In this document: positions 19,340 to 26,762 of the stretch, piece by piece | How the letters are laid out: each line of letters begins with the position of its first letter | Position numbering within the stretch: the first letter of the stretch is position 1 | Assembly (NCBI GenBank): GCA_017453305.1 | Contig: JAFTKJ010000025.1 | Location: 97,711-161,710 of the forward strand | DNA length: 64,000 nucleotides | Direction of reading: 5' to 3' | DNA from: Clostridia bacterium | GTDB taxonomy: Bacteria; Bacillota; Clostridia; Oscillospirales; CAG-272 | The notes under the pieces: model-generated | Told to the model about the DNA's origin: nothing | Database searches by the model: none | What the model saw: the letters and a program-made list of their open reading frames with translations, nothing else | Made by a program: the position numbers and the translations under genes

Positions 19340-19636
19340 ATGATCACATCAAAACAAAGAGCTTACCTGCGCAGTCAGGCGAATGCGCTCACCGCAATCA
19401 TGCAGATTGGTAAGGGCGGTATTTCCGAAAATTTGAGCAAGACCATTTCCGACGCCCTGGAGGCGAGAGAGCTGATCAAGCTGCACGTTCTGGAAAACAG
19501 CGGCGAGGATCCGTACGTGCTTTTGCAGGAGCTTGCGGCAGAGCTTGACGCCGAGCCTGTAGCAGTGGTAGGTCGCAAGATCGTTTTGTACCGCGCATCC
19601 GAAAAACATCCCACCATCGAGCTTCCAAAGGCATGA
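19340..19636 (+). CDS. yhbY: YhbY-type CRM-domain RNA-binding protein
   Basis: 98 residues starting MITSKQRAYLRSQANALTAIMQIGKGGISENLSKTISDALEARELIKLHVLE, the single-domain CRM fold with its GKGG motif. Members bind pre-ribosomal RNA and assist large-subunit assembly. Start at 19340 is chosen because GAAAGGA lies 7-13 bases upstream and the protein then has the family N-terminus; in-frame upstream codons fall inside the previous gene. Its stop overlaps the nadD start (ATGA). Confidence 0.92.
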   Translation: MITSKQRAYLRSQANALTAIMQIGKGGISENLSKTISDALEARELIKLHVLENSGEDPYVLLQELAAELDAEPVAVVGRKIVLYRASEKHPTIELPKA

Positions 19637-20235
19637 CGCGCATCGGAATTTACGGTGGCACCTTTTCGCCGCCGCACAACGGGCACGTTGCCGCCGCACG
19701 GGCATTTATGGAGCAGATGTGGCTGGATTTTCTGTACGTGATTCCAACGGCACTCCCTCCCCACAAGGAGATGGAGGTGCAGGTGGATGCGGCACAACGT
19801 TTGGAGATGTGCCGTTTGGCATTCTCCGGAATGGAGGGCGTTTACGTCAGTGATCTGGAGCTGCGCCGCGGTGGTAGAAGCTATACGGTAGATACCCTGC
19901 GTGAGCTTTGGGGAGAGGATCGAAGACTCTTTTTTCTCTGCGGTACCGATATGATGCTTACGCTTGACACCTGGCGCGAGCCGGAGGAAATCTTCCGCTT
20001 ATGTTATCCGGTCTATATCCGTCGGGAAAACGATCGCACTCTGGATGCCGCCATCGTGCAAAAGATTACCGAGTACAATCAAAAATACGGCAAGGTCGTG
20101 CGCCGCATCGTCGCCGAACCGTTGGAAATCTCCTCCAACCAAGTGCGTACAGCTCTGCAGGACGGTAAGGACGTTTCACGTCTGATCCCCGCATCGGTAG
20201 AAAAATACATTCGTGACAACCATTTATACGTTTGA
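19633..20235 (+). CDS. nadD: Nicotinate-nucleotide adenylyltransferase
   Basis: 200 residues. GIYGGTFSPPHNGHVAAARAFME carries the nucleotidyltransferase HxGH-type motif (HNGH), and the C-terminal motif is ISSNQVRTALQDGKDVSRLIPASVEKYI, corresponding to the ISSTxIR region. It makes deamido-NAD from nicotinate mononucleotide and ATP. The start overlaps the yhbY stop by 4 bases, so translation is probably coupled, and yqeK follows as in most Firmicutes. Confidence 0.95.
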   Translation: MTRIGIYGGTFSPPHNGHVAAARAFMEQMWLDFLYVIPTALPPHKEMEVQVDAAQRLEMCRLAFSGMEGVYVSDLELRRGGRSYTVDTLRELWGEDRRLFFLCGTDMMLTLDTWREPEEIFRLCYPVYIRRENDRTLDAAIVQKITEYNQKYGKVVRRIVAEPLEISSNQVRTALQDGKDVSRLIPASVEKYIRDNHLYV

Positions 20236-20255
20236 TAAAAGGAGAGTGGGGTATA

Positions 20256-20891
20256 ATGATAAAGATCACCGAAAAAATGCTTGACGAGCTGCGTGGCTTT
20301 GTCATGCAGCAGATCTCTCCCAAGCGCTTTCGCCACACGGCGGCAGTTGAGGAAATGGTAGCACGTCTTTGCGCACTGTACTGTCCCGAGCATACGTTGC
20401 AGCTCCGCGCTGCGGCGCTCTTACACGATCTGACAAAGGAATTGACGCTTGATGCACAATTGGAGCTTTGCAAGCGATATGATCTTCCCGTCAGTGATGC
20501 GGATAAGCTCGCGCCCAAGACCTTTCACGCGCGTACGGCGGCGGCAAGGATCGAGCACGAAATGCCGCAATTTAACGATCCCCTCATCGTCAGCGCGGTG
20601 CGCTGGCACACCACGGGACACGAGGGCATGACGCTGACCGAAAAGCTTTTGTATCTTGCCGATTACATTGACGAGTCACGCACTTATCCTGCCTGCGTTC
20701 TGTTGCGCCGCTACTTTTTCGGTGCCGATCCCAAAGAGATGGACGAGGAAGGACGCATGCGCCTTTTGCGCGAGACCATGCTGCTCTCGTATGAATTGAC
20801 CATCAAGGATCTGTTGCAGGAGGGCAATCCCATCGCGGAGGATACCGTCCGCGCACGTAACGAATTGCTTCTTGAGGCAAGTAGAGGCTGA
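20256..20891 (+). CDS. yqeK: HD-domain hydrolase YqeK
   Basis: 211 residues. FRHTAAVEEMVARLC and LRAAALLHDLTKE supply the HD metal-binding histidine and His-Asp pair, and RWHTTGHEGMTLTEKLLYLADYIDESRTYP the later metal ligands. YqeK enzymes have been described as diadenosine tetraphosphate hydrolases. The start is set at the ATG at 20256, about 10 bases after AAAGGAGAG; an in-frame TTG at 20232 lies before that site. Position between nadD and an LCP gene is typical. Confidence 0.93.
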   Translation: MIKITEKMLDELRGFVMQQISPKRFRHTAAVEEMVARLCALYCPEHTLQLRAAALLHDLTKELTLDAQLELCKRYDLPVSDADKLAPKTFHARTAAARIEHEMPQFNDPLIVSAVRWHTTGHEGMTLTEKLLYLADYIDESRTYPACVLLRRYFFGADPKEMDEEGRMRLLRETMLLSYELTIKDLLQEGNPIAEDTVRARNELLLEASRG

Positions 20892-20935
20892 TTTCATGCA
20901 GCTTCATTTACATATTGAAACAAAGAGGTATGAAA

Positions 20936-21907
20936 ATGAAGCGCTTGATTCCATTGTTCCTTCCGCTTTTTTGCGCGGCTTGTCTGTGTCTGCTCTTCTT
21001 GACGCCATCCTTTGGAGCGGCGCAAGCTGATGGAGAGGTTACCGACGTCAACACAACACCAAAGGAACGCGTGACACGGTTTTTGCTTTTGGGGTGTGAC
21101 CGCGCATCCGGCTTGACCGATAGCATTTTGCTTGTCACCGTCAACGAGACCGAGAAAAAAGCAAGTGTTCTGCAAATTCCGCGTGATACCTACGCCGAGT
21201 ACACCGAAAGAGATTACAAAAAACTCAACGGAGGTATGGCTGCTTTGGGTGAGAGTGGTATCAAGGATTTTTTATCCGAAGCGTTGGGCGTTCCCATCGA
21301 TTATTTTGCAGTTCTCAAATTGGATTGCTTTGACGACATCGTCGATGCCGTTGGAGGCGTGGACGTCGAAATTCCGCAGGATATGCATTACACCGATCCC
21401 GTACAGGACCTGGAGATCTCGCTCCATGCGGGCAAGGCACATCTTGATGGCAAGCAAGCCGAGCAGTTTGTGCGTTATCGTTCCGGGTATGCAAATGCCG
21501 ATCTGGGACGGTTGGATGCGCAAAAGCTGTTTCTGCGTGCCTTTGCACAAAAGTGCAAGTCTTTGAGTGCATCGCAGTTTTTTCGCGTGGTGTGTGCATC
21601 CCTTACGGGTGTGCAGACCGACGTGGGAATTGCGGATGCCATCCGTGTGGCAGGTGTGCTTCGGCAATGTGATGCCGATACCTTTCCCATGGGGACGCTC
21701 CCGGGACAAGCAATCCCCGGAAAAAGCGGAGCCTGGTACTACGTGCTCAATCGCGAGGGCGTGTGCCGCATGATGAATGAATATGCTTCTCCTATGGTTC
21801 CCCTGGAGTCTGAGGAGCTTGACCCTCACGGCGTTTTTGACCGTGAGGAATATACCGATTTTCACAATATTTATATAGCAGAAGAAAAATCCCTTCCGCT
21901 TGTCTGA
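20936..21907 (+). CDS. LytR-CpsA-Psr (LCP) family cell-wall ligase
   Basis: About 323 residues with an N-terminal signal-anchor (MKRLIPLFLPLFCAACLCLLFLT) and an extracellular LCP domain: FLLLGCDRASGLTDSILLVTVN, VLQIPRDTYAEY, DYFAVLKLDCFDDIVDAVGGVDVEIP, LDGKQAEQFVRYRSGY and ADLGRLDAQKLFLRA. LCP enzymes move polymers such as teichoic acids or capsule from lipid carriers to peptidoglycan. The conserved arginines and aspartates are present. ATG 20936 is preferred over 20930 because AGAGG lies 9 bases upstream. A protein of this type often sits between yqeK and rsfS in Clostridia. Confidence 0.9.
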   Translation: MKRLIPLFLPLFCAACLCLLFLTPSFGAAQADGEVTDVNTTPKERVTRFLLLGCDRASGLTDSILLVTVNETEKKASVLQIPRDTYAEYTERDYKKLNGGMAALGESGIKDFLSEALGVPIDYFAVLKLDCFDDIVDAVGGVDVEIPQDMHYTDPVQDLEISLHAGKAHLDGKQAEQFVRYRSGYANADLGRLDAQKLFLRAFAQKCKSLSASQFFRVVCASLTGVQTDVGIADAIRVAGVLRQCDADTFPMGTLPGQAIPGKSGAWYYVLNREGVCRMMNEYASPMVPLESEELDPHGVFDREEYTDFHNIYIAEEKSLPLV

Positions 21908-21935
21908 TTGAAACCCTATGAAAGGAAATAAAAAA

Positions 21936-22364
21936 ATGGATGAAATAATGCAAGAACAGCTCCCCATGCTGACCGATGCTTCGCCCGAAGAATTGGCAAA
22001 GGCGATCTTTGACGTGCTGGACGCAAAAAAAGCGCACAAGCTCAAGGTGTTGCGTGTCAACGATCAAACCGTTATTACCGATTACTTTGTCATTTGTACG
22101 GGTAACTCAAGCACGCAGGTCAAGTCACTTGGCGGAGAATTGGAATATAAGCTCGGGTTGCGTGGTATTGATCCCGTGCACTACGAGGGACGCGACAGCG
22201 ACGGCTGGGTCGTGCTGGATTACAGCTCGGTCATCGTTCACATTTTCAGCCGCGAGCTGCGTGATTTTTATCAGCTGGAAAAGCTCTACGGAGACGCAGA
22301 AGAAATACATTTTGTCGGAATTGACGAGGCGTTCGGCGAACCGACCAAGGAGGAAGAGGAATGA
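21936..22364 (+). CDS. rsfS: Ribosomal silencing factor RsfS
   Basis: 142 residues. The core has KKAHKLKVLRVNDQTVITDYFVICTGNSSTQVKSLGGELEYKL, YEGRDSDGWVVLDYSSVIVHIFSRELRDFYQLEKLYGDAE, the RsfS/YbeB pattern. It binds protein L14 and blocks subunit joining when nutrients are low. The ATG at 21936 is 10 bases after AAAGGA, while the earlier in-frame ATG overlaps that site. The stop overlaps the leuS start (ATGA). Confidence 0.93.
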   Translation: MDEIMQEQLPMLTDASPEELAKAIFDVLDAKKAHKLKVLRVNDQTVITDYFVICTGNSSTQVKSLGGELEYKLGLRGIDPVHYEGRDSDGWVVLDYSSVIVHIFSRELRDFYQLEKLYGDAEEIHFVGIDEAFGEPTKEEEE

Positions 22365-24763
22365 AATACGATTTTAAACAAGTAGAAGCAAAATGGCAAA
22401 AGAGATGGGAGGAGGAGCACGCCTTTGAGGCAGAGGACAACAGCTCCAAGCCCAAGTATTACAATCTGGTCGAGTTCCCGTATCCCAGCGGATACGGTAT
22501 GCACGTCGGTCACATCAAGGCGTACTCCGGTCTTGAGGTTGTCTCGCGCAAGAGACGCATGCAAGGCTACAACGTATTGTTCCCGATCGGCTTTGACGCA
22601 TACGGACTCCCCACCGAAAATACGGCAATCAAGGATAATCTCCATCCCCGTATCGTGACCGACCGTAATATTGAAAAGTTTACATCCCAGCTCAAGCGCG
22701 TCGGCTTCTCCTTTGATTGGTCCCGCGTTGTGGACACCACCGAGGAGGATTACTACCGTTGGACGCAGTGGATCTTTTTGAAGATGTTTGAAAAAGGTTT
22801 GGTCTTCCGCGACAATGCACTGGTCAACTATTGTCCCAGCTGTAAGGTCGTTCTTTCCAACGAGGATTCCCAAGGTGGCGAATGTGACATCTGCCACAGC
22901 GCCATTGTGCAAAAGTCCAAGACCGTTTGGTATTTGCGCATCACCGAGTATGCAGACAAGCTGTTGCAAGGACTTGACGAGGTAGACTATCTGCCCAACG
23001 TCAAGCAGCAGCAGATCAACTGGATCGGCAAATCTACCGGTGCATTTGTCAATTTCTCCCTCAAGGAGATCGACGAAAAGCTCCGCATCTATACCACCCG
23101 CCCCGATACGCTCTTTGGCGTAACCTTTATGGTCATCGCTCCCGAGCATCCCATTATCGAGGCAAACAGAGAGAAGATCGCCAACATCGCCGCGCTTGAC
23201 GCATACCGCGAGGAGTGCGCAAAGAAGACCGAGTTCGAGCGCACCCAGCTGGTCAAGGATAAGACCGGTGTTCGCATCGAAGGGCTGACCGCTATCAATC
23301 CCGTTTCCGGAAAGGAAATCCCGATCTACATTTCCGACTACGTTATGATGGGCTACGGTACGGGTGCGATCATGGCAGTTCCCGCACACGACGAGCGTGA
23401 CTGGGCGTTTGCAAAGAAGTTTGGTATCGACATCGTTGAGGTCATCAAGGGTGGCGACATTGCCACGGGCGCTTACACAGGCGACGGTGAAATGGTCAAC
23501 TCCGACTTCCTCAATGGCTTTACCAATAAAAAGGATTCCATTGCGCGCATGATCGAGCACCTGTCCGAAAAGGGCATTGGCGAGATGGGCGTGCAGTACA
23601 AGATGAAGGACTGGGCGTTCAACCGTCAAAGATATTGGGGCGAGCCGATTCCGATCGTGCACTGTCCCGATTGCGGCATCGTTCCCGTTCCGTACAGCGA
23701 GCTGCCGCTCAAGCTCCCCGAGGTCAAGAACTTTGAACCCGGAGAGGGCGGCGAGAGCCCCTTGGCAAAGATCGATTCCTTTGTCAATTGCAAGTGCCCC
23801 AAGTGCGGCAAGGACGCCAAGCGTGAGACCGATACCATGCCGCAGTGGGCAGGCTCCTCCTGGTACTTCCTGCGCTATATCGATCCCCACAACACCGAGG
23901 CGCTGGCAGATCCCGAAAAGCTCAAGTATTGGATGCCCGTCGATTGGTACAACGGCGGTATGGAGCATGTGACCCGTCATATGATCTACTCTCGCTTCTG
24001 GCATAAGTTCCTTTATGACCTTGGCGTGGTTCCCGTGGCTGAGCCTTACGCAAAGAGAACCGCACAGGGCTTGATCCTGGGCTCCGACGGTGAAAAGATG
24101 TCCAAGTCTCGCGGAAACGTCGTAGACCCCAACGATATGGTTGACGTATTTGGCGCGGATGTATTGCGCACCTACGTCCTCTTTATGGGCGACTACGGAA
24201 GTGCCGCTCCCTGGAATGAAAGCTCGATGAAGGGCTGTAAGAGATTCCTGGAAAGATTTGCGGATCTTTTCGATATGGCAAAGGGAGAGGGTGAGACTCC
24301 CAAGCTGACTTCCTCCATTCACAAGGTCATCAAAAAGGTATCGCTTGACATTGAAGATCTCAAGTTCAACACCGCGATTGCGGCAATGATGGGACTGATC
24401 AACGAGATCTACGACAAGGGAAGCCTGACAAAGGACGAATTGATGATCCTCGTTCGCCTGCTTTGCCCCTTCGCACCGCACCTTTGCGAGGAAATGTGGG
24501 AGAACCTTGGTGGCAAGGGACTCTGCTCGCTTGCCCAGTGGCCCGAGTGGGATGAAGCAAAGACCGTTGACAGCACCGTAGAGGTTGCCGTTCAGGTCAA
24601 CGGCAAGGTGCGCGCAACCGTTGAGCTGCCCTTGAACTGTCCGCAGGCAGACGCCATTGCCGCGGCAAAGGCAAATGAAAAGATCGCTCCTCTGGTGGAG
24701 GGCAAAACCGTGGTCAAGGAGATCAGCATTCCCAATAAGATCATCAACATCGTTGTCAGATGA
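22361..24763 (+). CDS. leuS: Leucyl-tRNA synthetase
   Basis: 800 residues, class I synthetase. The HIGH-type motif is in YPSGYGMHVGHIKAYS (about 40-55), the editing (CP1) domain spans about 220-400 with TTRPDTLFGVTFMVIAPEHP and YGTGAIMAVPAHDERDWAFA, and KMSKS is at 579-583 in SDGEKMSKSRGNVVDPNDM. The C-terminal anticodon-binding and tail domains are complete. The start overlaps rsfS by 4 bases, and its own stop overlaps the next gene by 4 bases, so three genes are coupled. I see no T-box leader in front of it, as expected for an internal operon gene. Confidence 0.96.
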   Translation: MKYDFKQVEAKWQKRWEEEHAFEAEDNSSKPKYYNLVEFPYPSGYGMHVGHIKAYSGLEVVSRKRRMQGYNVLFPIGFDAYGLPTENTAIKDNLHPRIVTDRNIEKFTSQLKRVGFSFDWSRVVDTTEEDYYRWTQWIFLKMFEKGLVFRDNALVNYCPSCKVVLSNEDSQGGECDICHSAIVQKSKTVWYLRITEYADKLLQGLDEVDYLPNVKQQQINWIGKSTGAFVNFSLKEIDEKLRIYTTRPDTLFGVTFMVIAPEHPIIEANREKIANIAALDAYREECAKKTEFERTQLVKDKTGVRIEGLTAINPVSGKEIPIYISDYVMMGYGTGAIMAVPAHDERDWAFAKKFGIDIVEVIKGGDIATGAYTGDGEMVNSDFLNGFTNKKDSIARMIEHLSEKGIGEMGVQYKMKDWAFNRQRYWGEPIPIVHCPDCGIVPVPYSELPLKLPEVKNFEPGEGGESPLAKIDSFVNCKCPKCGKDAKRETDTMPQWAGSSWYFLRYIDPHNTEALADPEKLKYWMPVDWYNGGMEHVTRHMIYSRFWHKFLYDLGVVPVAEPYAKRTAQGLILGSDGEKMSKSRGNVVDPNDMVDVFGADVLRTYVLFMGDYGSAAPWNESSMKGCKRFLERFADLFDMAKGEGETPKLTSSIHKVIKKVSLDIEDLKFNTAIAAMMGLINEIYDKGSLTKDELMILVRLLCPFAPHLCEEMWENLGGKGLCSLAQWPEWDEAKTVDSTVEVAVQVNGKVRATVELPLNCPQADAIAAAKANEKIAPLVEGKTVVKEISIPNKIINIVVR

Positions 24764-25374
24764 GAACGCAATTGTTGATCCTCTCCGAGGACGCAGTTTT
24801 TGCGCGTATGTTGGAGCTGGAGTTTTGCATGATGGAGCTCTCTGTTTGCGTCAGTTCCGATTGGCAACCGCACCTGCGCTCGGAAATCGTTCTTGTAGAT
24901 CTGGACAGCGTATCGCTGTTACGGGTGGAGGCGGAGTCCGCGCAGATCATCGGCTTTACCAAGCTCTTTGACGTATCGCAGTTGGACCCCGATCGCAAAT
25001 GCTCCATGATTTTGCATCGCCCGTTTGAAATGCGGCTTTTGCGAGAGGAGGTTACTATGCTCCTCTCGCAGGATCCCGAACGTGGAAGGCGTTCGTACGT
25101 TCCGCACCAAAGTGAAACGCTGCAGCTCAACGGGTGCGAGCTTTCCTTGGGGGAGCGCAGTATTACGCTCCGCCAAAAGGAGGCGCAGGTCATGGAATGT
25201 CTTTTGACGGGAGGCTCCAAGCCCGTATCCCGTGAGGAAATTTGTCGTGTGATCGGGGAGTCCTCTGCCAATAAAGCCGATGTTTATGTTTGCTTACTGC
25301 GCAAAAAGCTGGCGACTCTTTCCGAAAAGCAGTTGATTAAAACCGTTCGTGGTAAGGGATACTGTGTCATATAA
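24760..25374 (+). CDS. OmpR/PhoB-type winged-helix protein with a degenerate N-terminal domain
   Basis: 204 residues. The C-terminal 95 residues match the OmpR-type winged helix: LNGCELSLGERSITLRQKEAQVMECLLTGGSKPVSREEICRVIG and VYVCLLRKKLATLSEKQLIKTVRGKGYCVI. The N-terminal region (1-105) has only weak receiver-like features: VLVDLDSVSLL could be the aspartate strand, but the acidic pair, the Lys and the full receiver length are not evident. No histidine kinase gene is adjacent. It overlaps leuS by 4 bases and is the last gene before a strong terminator. Its targets are unknown. Confidence 0.8.
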   Translation: MRTQLLILSEDAVFARMLELEFCMMELSVCVSSDWQPHLRSEIVLVDLDSVSLLRVEAESAQIIGFTKLFDVSQLDPDRKCSMILHRPFEMRLLREEVTMLLSQDPERGRRSYVPHQSETLQLNGCELSLGERSITLRQKEAQVMECLLTGGSKPVSREEICRVIGESSANKADVYVCLLRKKLATLSEKQLIKTVRGKGYCVI

Positions 25375-25377
25375 AAA

Positions 25378-25424
25378 CAAGATGTGCTTCAAATGCAACT
25401 GCATTTGAAGCACATCTTGTTTTT
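25378..25424 (+). terminator. Strong bidirectional terminator
   Basis: A perfect 20-bp inverted repeat (25378-25397 with 25400-25419) has only two bases between its arms. TTTTTC follows on the plus strand and an A-rich stretch precedes it, giving a U tract on the minus strand too. It separates the converging leuS operon and GH28 operon. Confidence 0.93.
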
Positions 25425-25457
25425 CTTCGTGCAGGATCGGTGTTGCGCCTTAGTCGA

Positions 25458-26753
25458 TCAAATGGTTGGAAGGCTGCAATTTTTCATCTGCACATTGGTG
25501 CACTCCGTTTGCGAGAGTGCCGTTTTCCAAGAAAGGAGCAGTTCGGGCGTGACGTCTATGCGTACGCCGTTCAAGCAGACATCGTGCACGCCCTGCAGGT
25601 GTAAGAGCGCATCGCCGCGGATCTGCAAGCGGTGCTCGTCAAGCGGCAGGGAATCGGGAATCAAATGAATGTCAAGATCGCGCATGCGCACCCTTGAAAT
25701 ATCACACGCTCCGCTTGCCACAAGTCGTACGCCGCCCAAGGTATAAGCTCTGATGTTTTCCAGACTGATATTTCGTACCGCTCCGACCTCACCCTTGATC
25801 TGAATGGGGAAGCCCGCATTGTAAATGGAGATATCGGAAAAATTCACATCCTCAATTTCGGCACACCCCCTTGCCGAGTAGCTTGTGATATAGTTGATTC
25901 CATATCCTGCGTTTTCAATCGTGATACCAAAAACTCGAACATGGCGAATGACACCGTATCCAACGCCGACGCGAATGCCACATGCAGAGGCAGAGAGCGT
26001 ACAATTGGAGATCGTGACATATTCGCAGGGGCACGGCTTTTTGAGCTTTTTGGAGTCACAGCGAATGGCAATTGCATCGTCGCCCGTGCGGATGATGCAA
26101 TCCGAAACGGTCACGTAACGACAGCAATCGATATCGATCCCATCCGAGTTGCCAAAATACGCGGGATTGAGCACCTTGATGCCGCGCACGGTGACCTGCT
26201 CGCATCCGTGCAAAAAGAGTGACCAGCAGGGAGAATTTTGAATGGTGATGCCCGTGACGGTTACGTTTTCGCATTCGATCATGCAAACGACCTGCCCGGG
26301 GCGGAGCAGGGTCTTGTCACGCGCAAAGGAGATGCCGTTGCGCCAAGCGTATCCCGACATCCATGCGTGCTCGGGGTAAAATTTTGGCTCCTCAAAAAAG
26401 AAATCACCCGAGCCGTCTACCACGCCGTCTCCCGTTAGCGCCACGTTTTGGCACTCTACGGCAATGATCAAATGCTTTGCCATCCACTCCTCGGAGACAG
26501 AACCGAAATTTTGTGCATAGGCATCGGCGGCGTTGTAGTCGGAAAGATCAGTGCTTGCCTTCAGCATGGCGCCATGTTCCAAATGGAGCTCAACATTGCT
26601 TTTGAGAAAAAGTGAACCTGTCAGATACGTGCCCGACGGAATGAGCACTCTGCCGCCGCCGTTGGCGTGGCAGGTGTCGATTGCGGACTGAATTGCTTTT
26701 GTCGCAAGTGTCGTTCCGTTCGAAACGGCACCAAACTGTTCTATACTGTACAT
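25458..26753 (-). CDS. GH28-type polygalacturonase-family glycosidase
   Basis: About 431 residues. The N-terminus (YSIEQFGAVSNGTTLATKAIQSAIDTCHANGGGRVLIPSGTYLTGSLFL) and the repeated strands indicate the right-handed beta-helix of pectin-active GH28 enzymes. Two acidic motifs, NSDGID (about 203) and TGDDAIAIRC (about 227), match the family acids. The usual GHG histidine motif is not obvious: the aligned segment reads SACGIRVGVG. No signal peptide is seen, so it probably acts in the cytosol on imported galacturonide oligomers. GAGGAG lies just upstream; two consecutive ATG codons make the start uncertain by one residue. Last gene of a three-gene minus-strand operon. Confidence 0.85.
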   Translation of the reverse strand: MYSIEQFGAVSNGTTLATKAIQSAIDTCHANGGGRVLIPSGTYLTGSLFLKSNVELHLEHGAMLKASTDLSDYNAADAYAQNFGSVSEEWMAKHLIIAVECQNVALTGDGVVDGSGDFFFEEPKFYPEHAWMSGYAWRNGISFARDKTLLRPGQVVCMIECENVTVTGITIQNSPCWSLFLHGCEQVTVRGIKVLNPAYFGNSDGIDIDCCRYVTVSDCIIRTGDDAIAIRCDSKKLKKPCPCEYVTISNCTLSASACGIRVGVGYGVIRHVRVFGITIENAGYGINYITSYSARGCAEIEDVNFSDISIYNAGFPIQIKGEVGAVRNISLENIRAYTLGGVRLVASGACDISRVRMRDLDIHLIPDSLPLDEHRLQIRGDALLHLQGVHDVCLNGVRIDVTPELLLSWKTALSQTECTNVQMKNCSLPTI

Positions 26754-26762
26754 CATTACTCC

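Noticed and set aside
22286-24481. A 731-codon minus-strand open frame opposite leuS
   Set aside because: Same reasoning: leuS motifs on the plus strand are complete and the antisense product resembles nothing.
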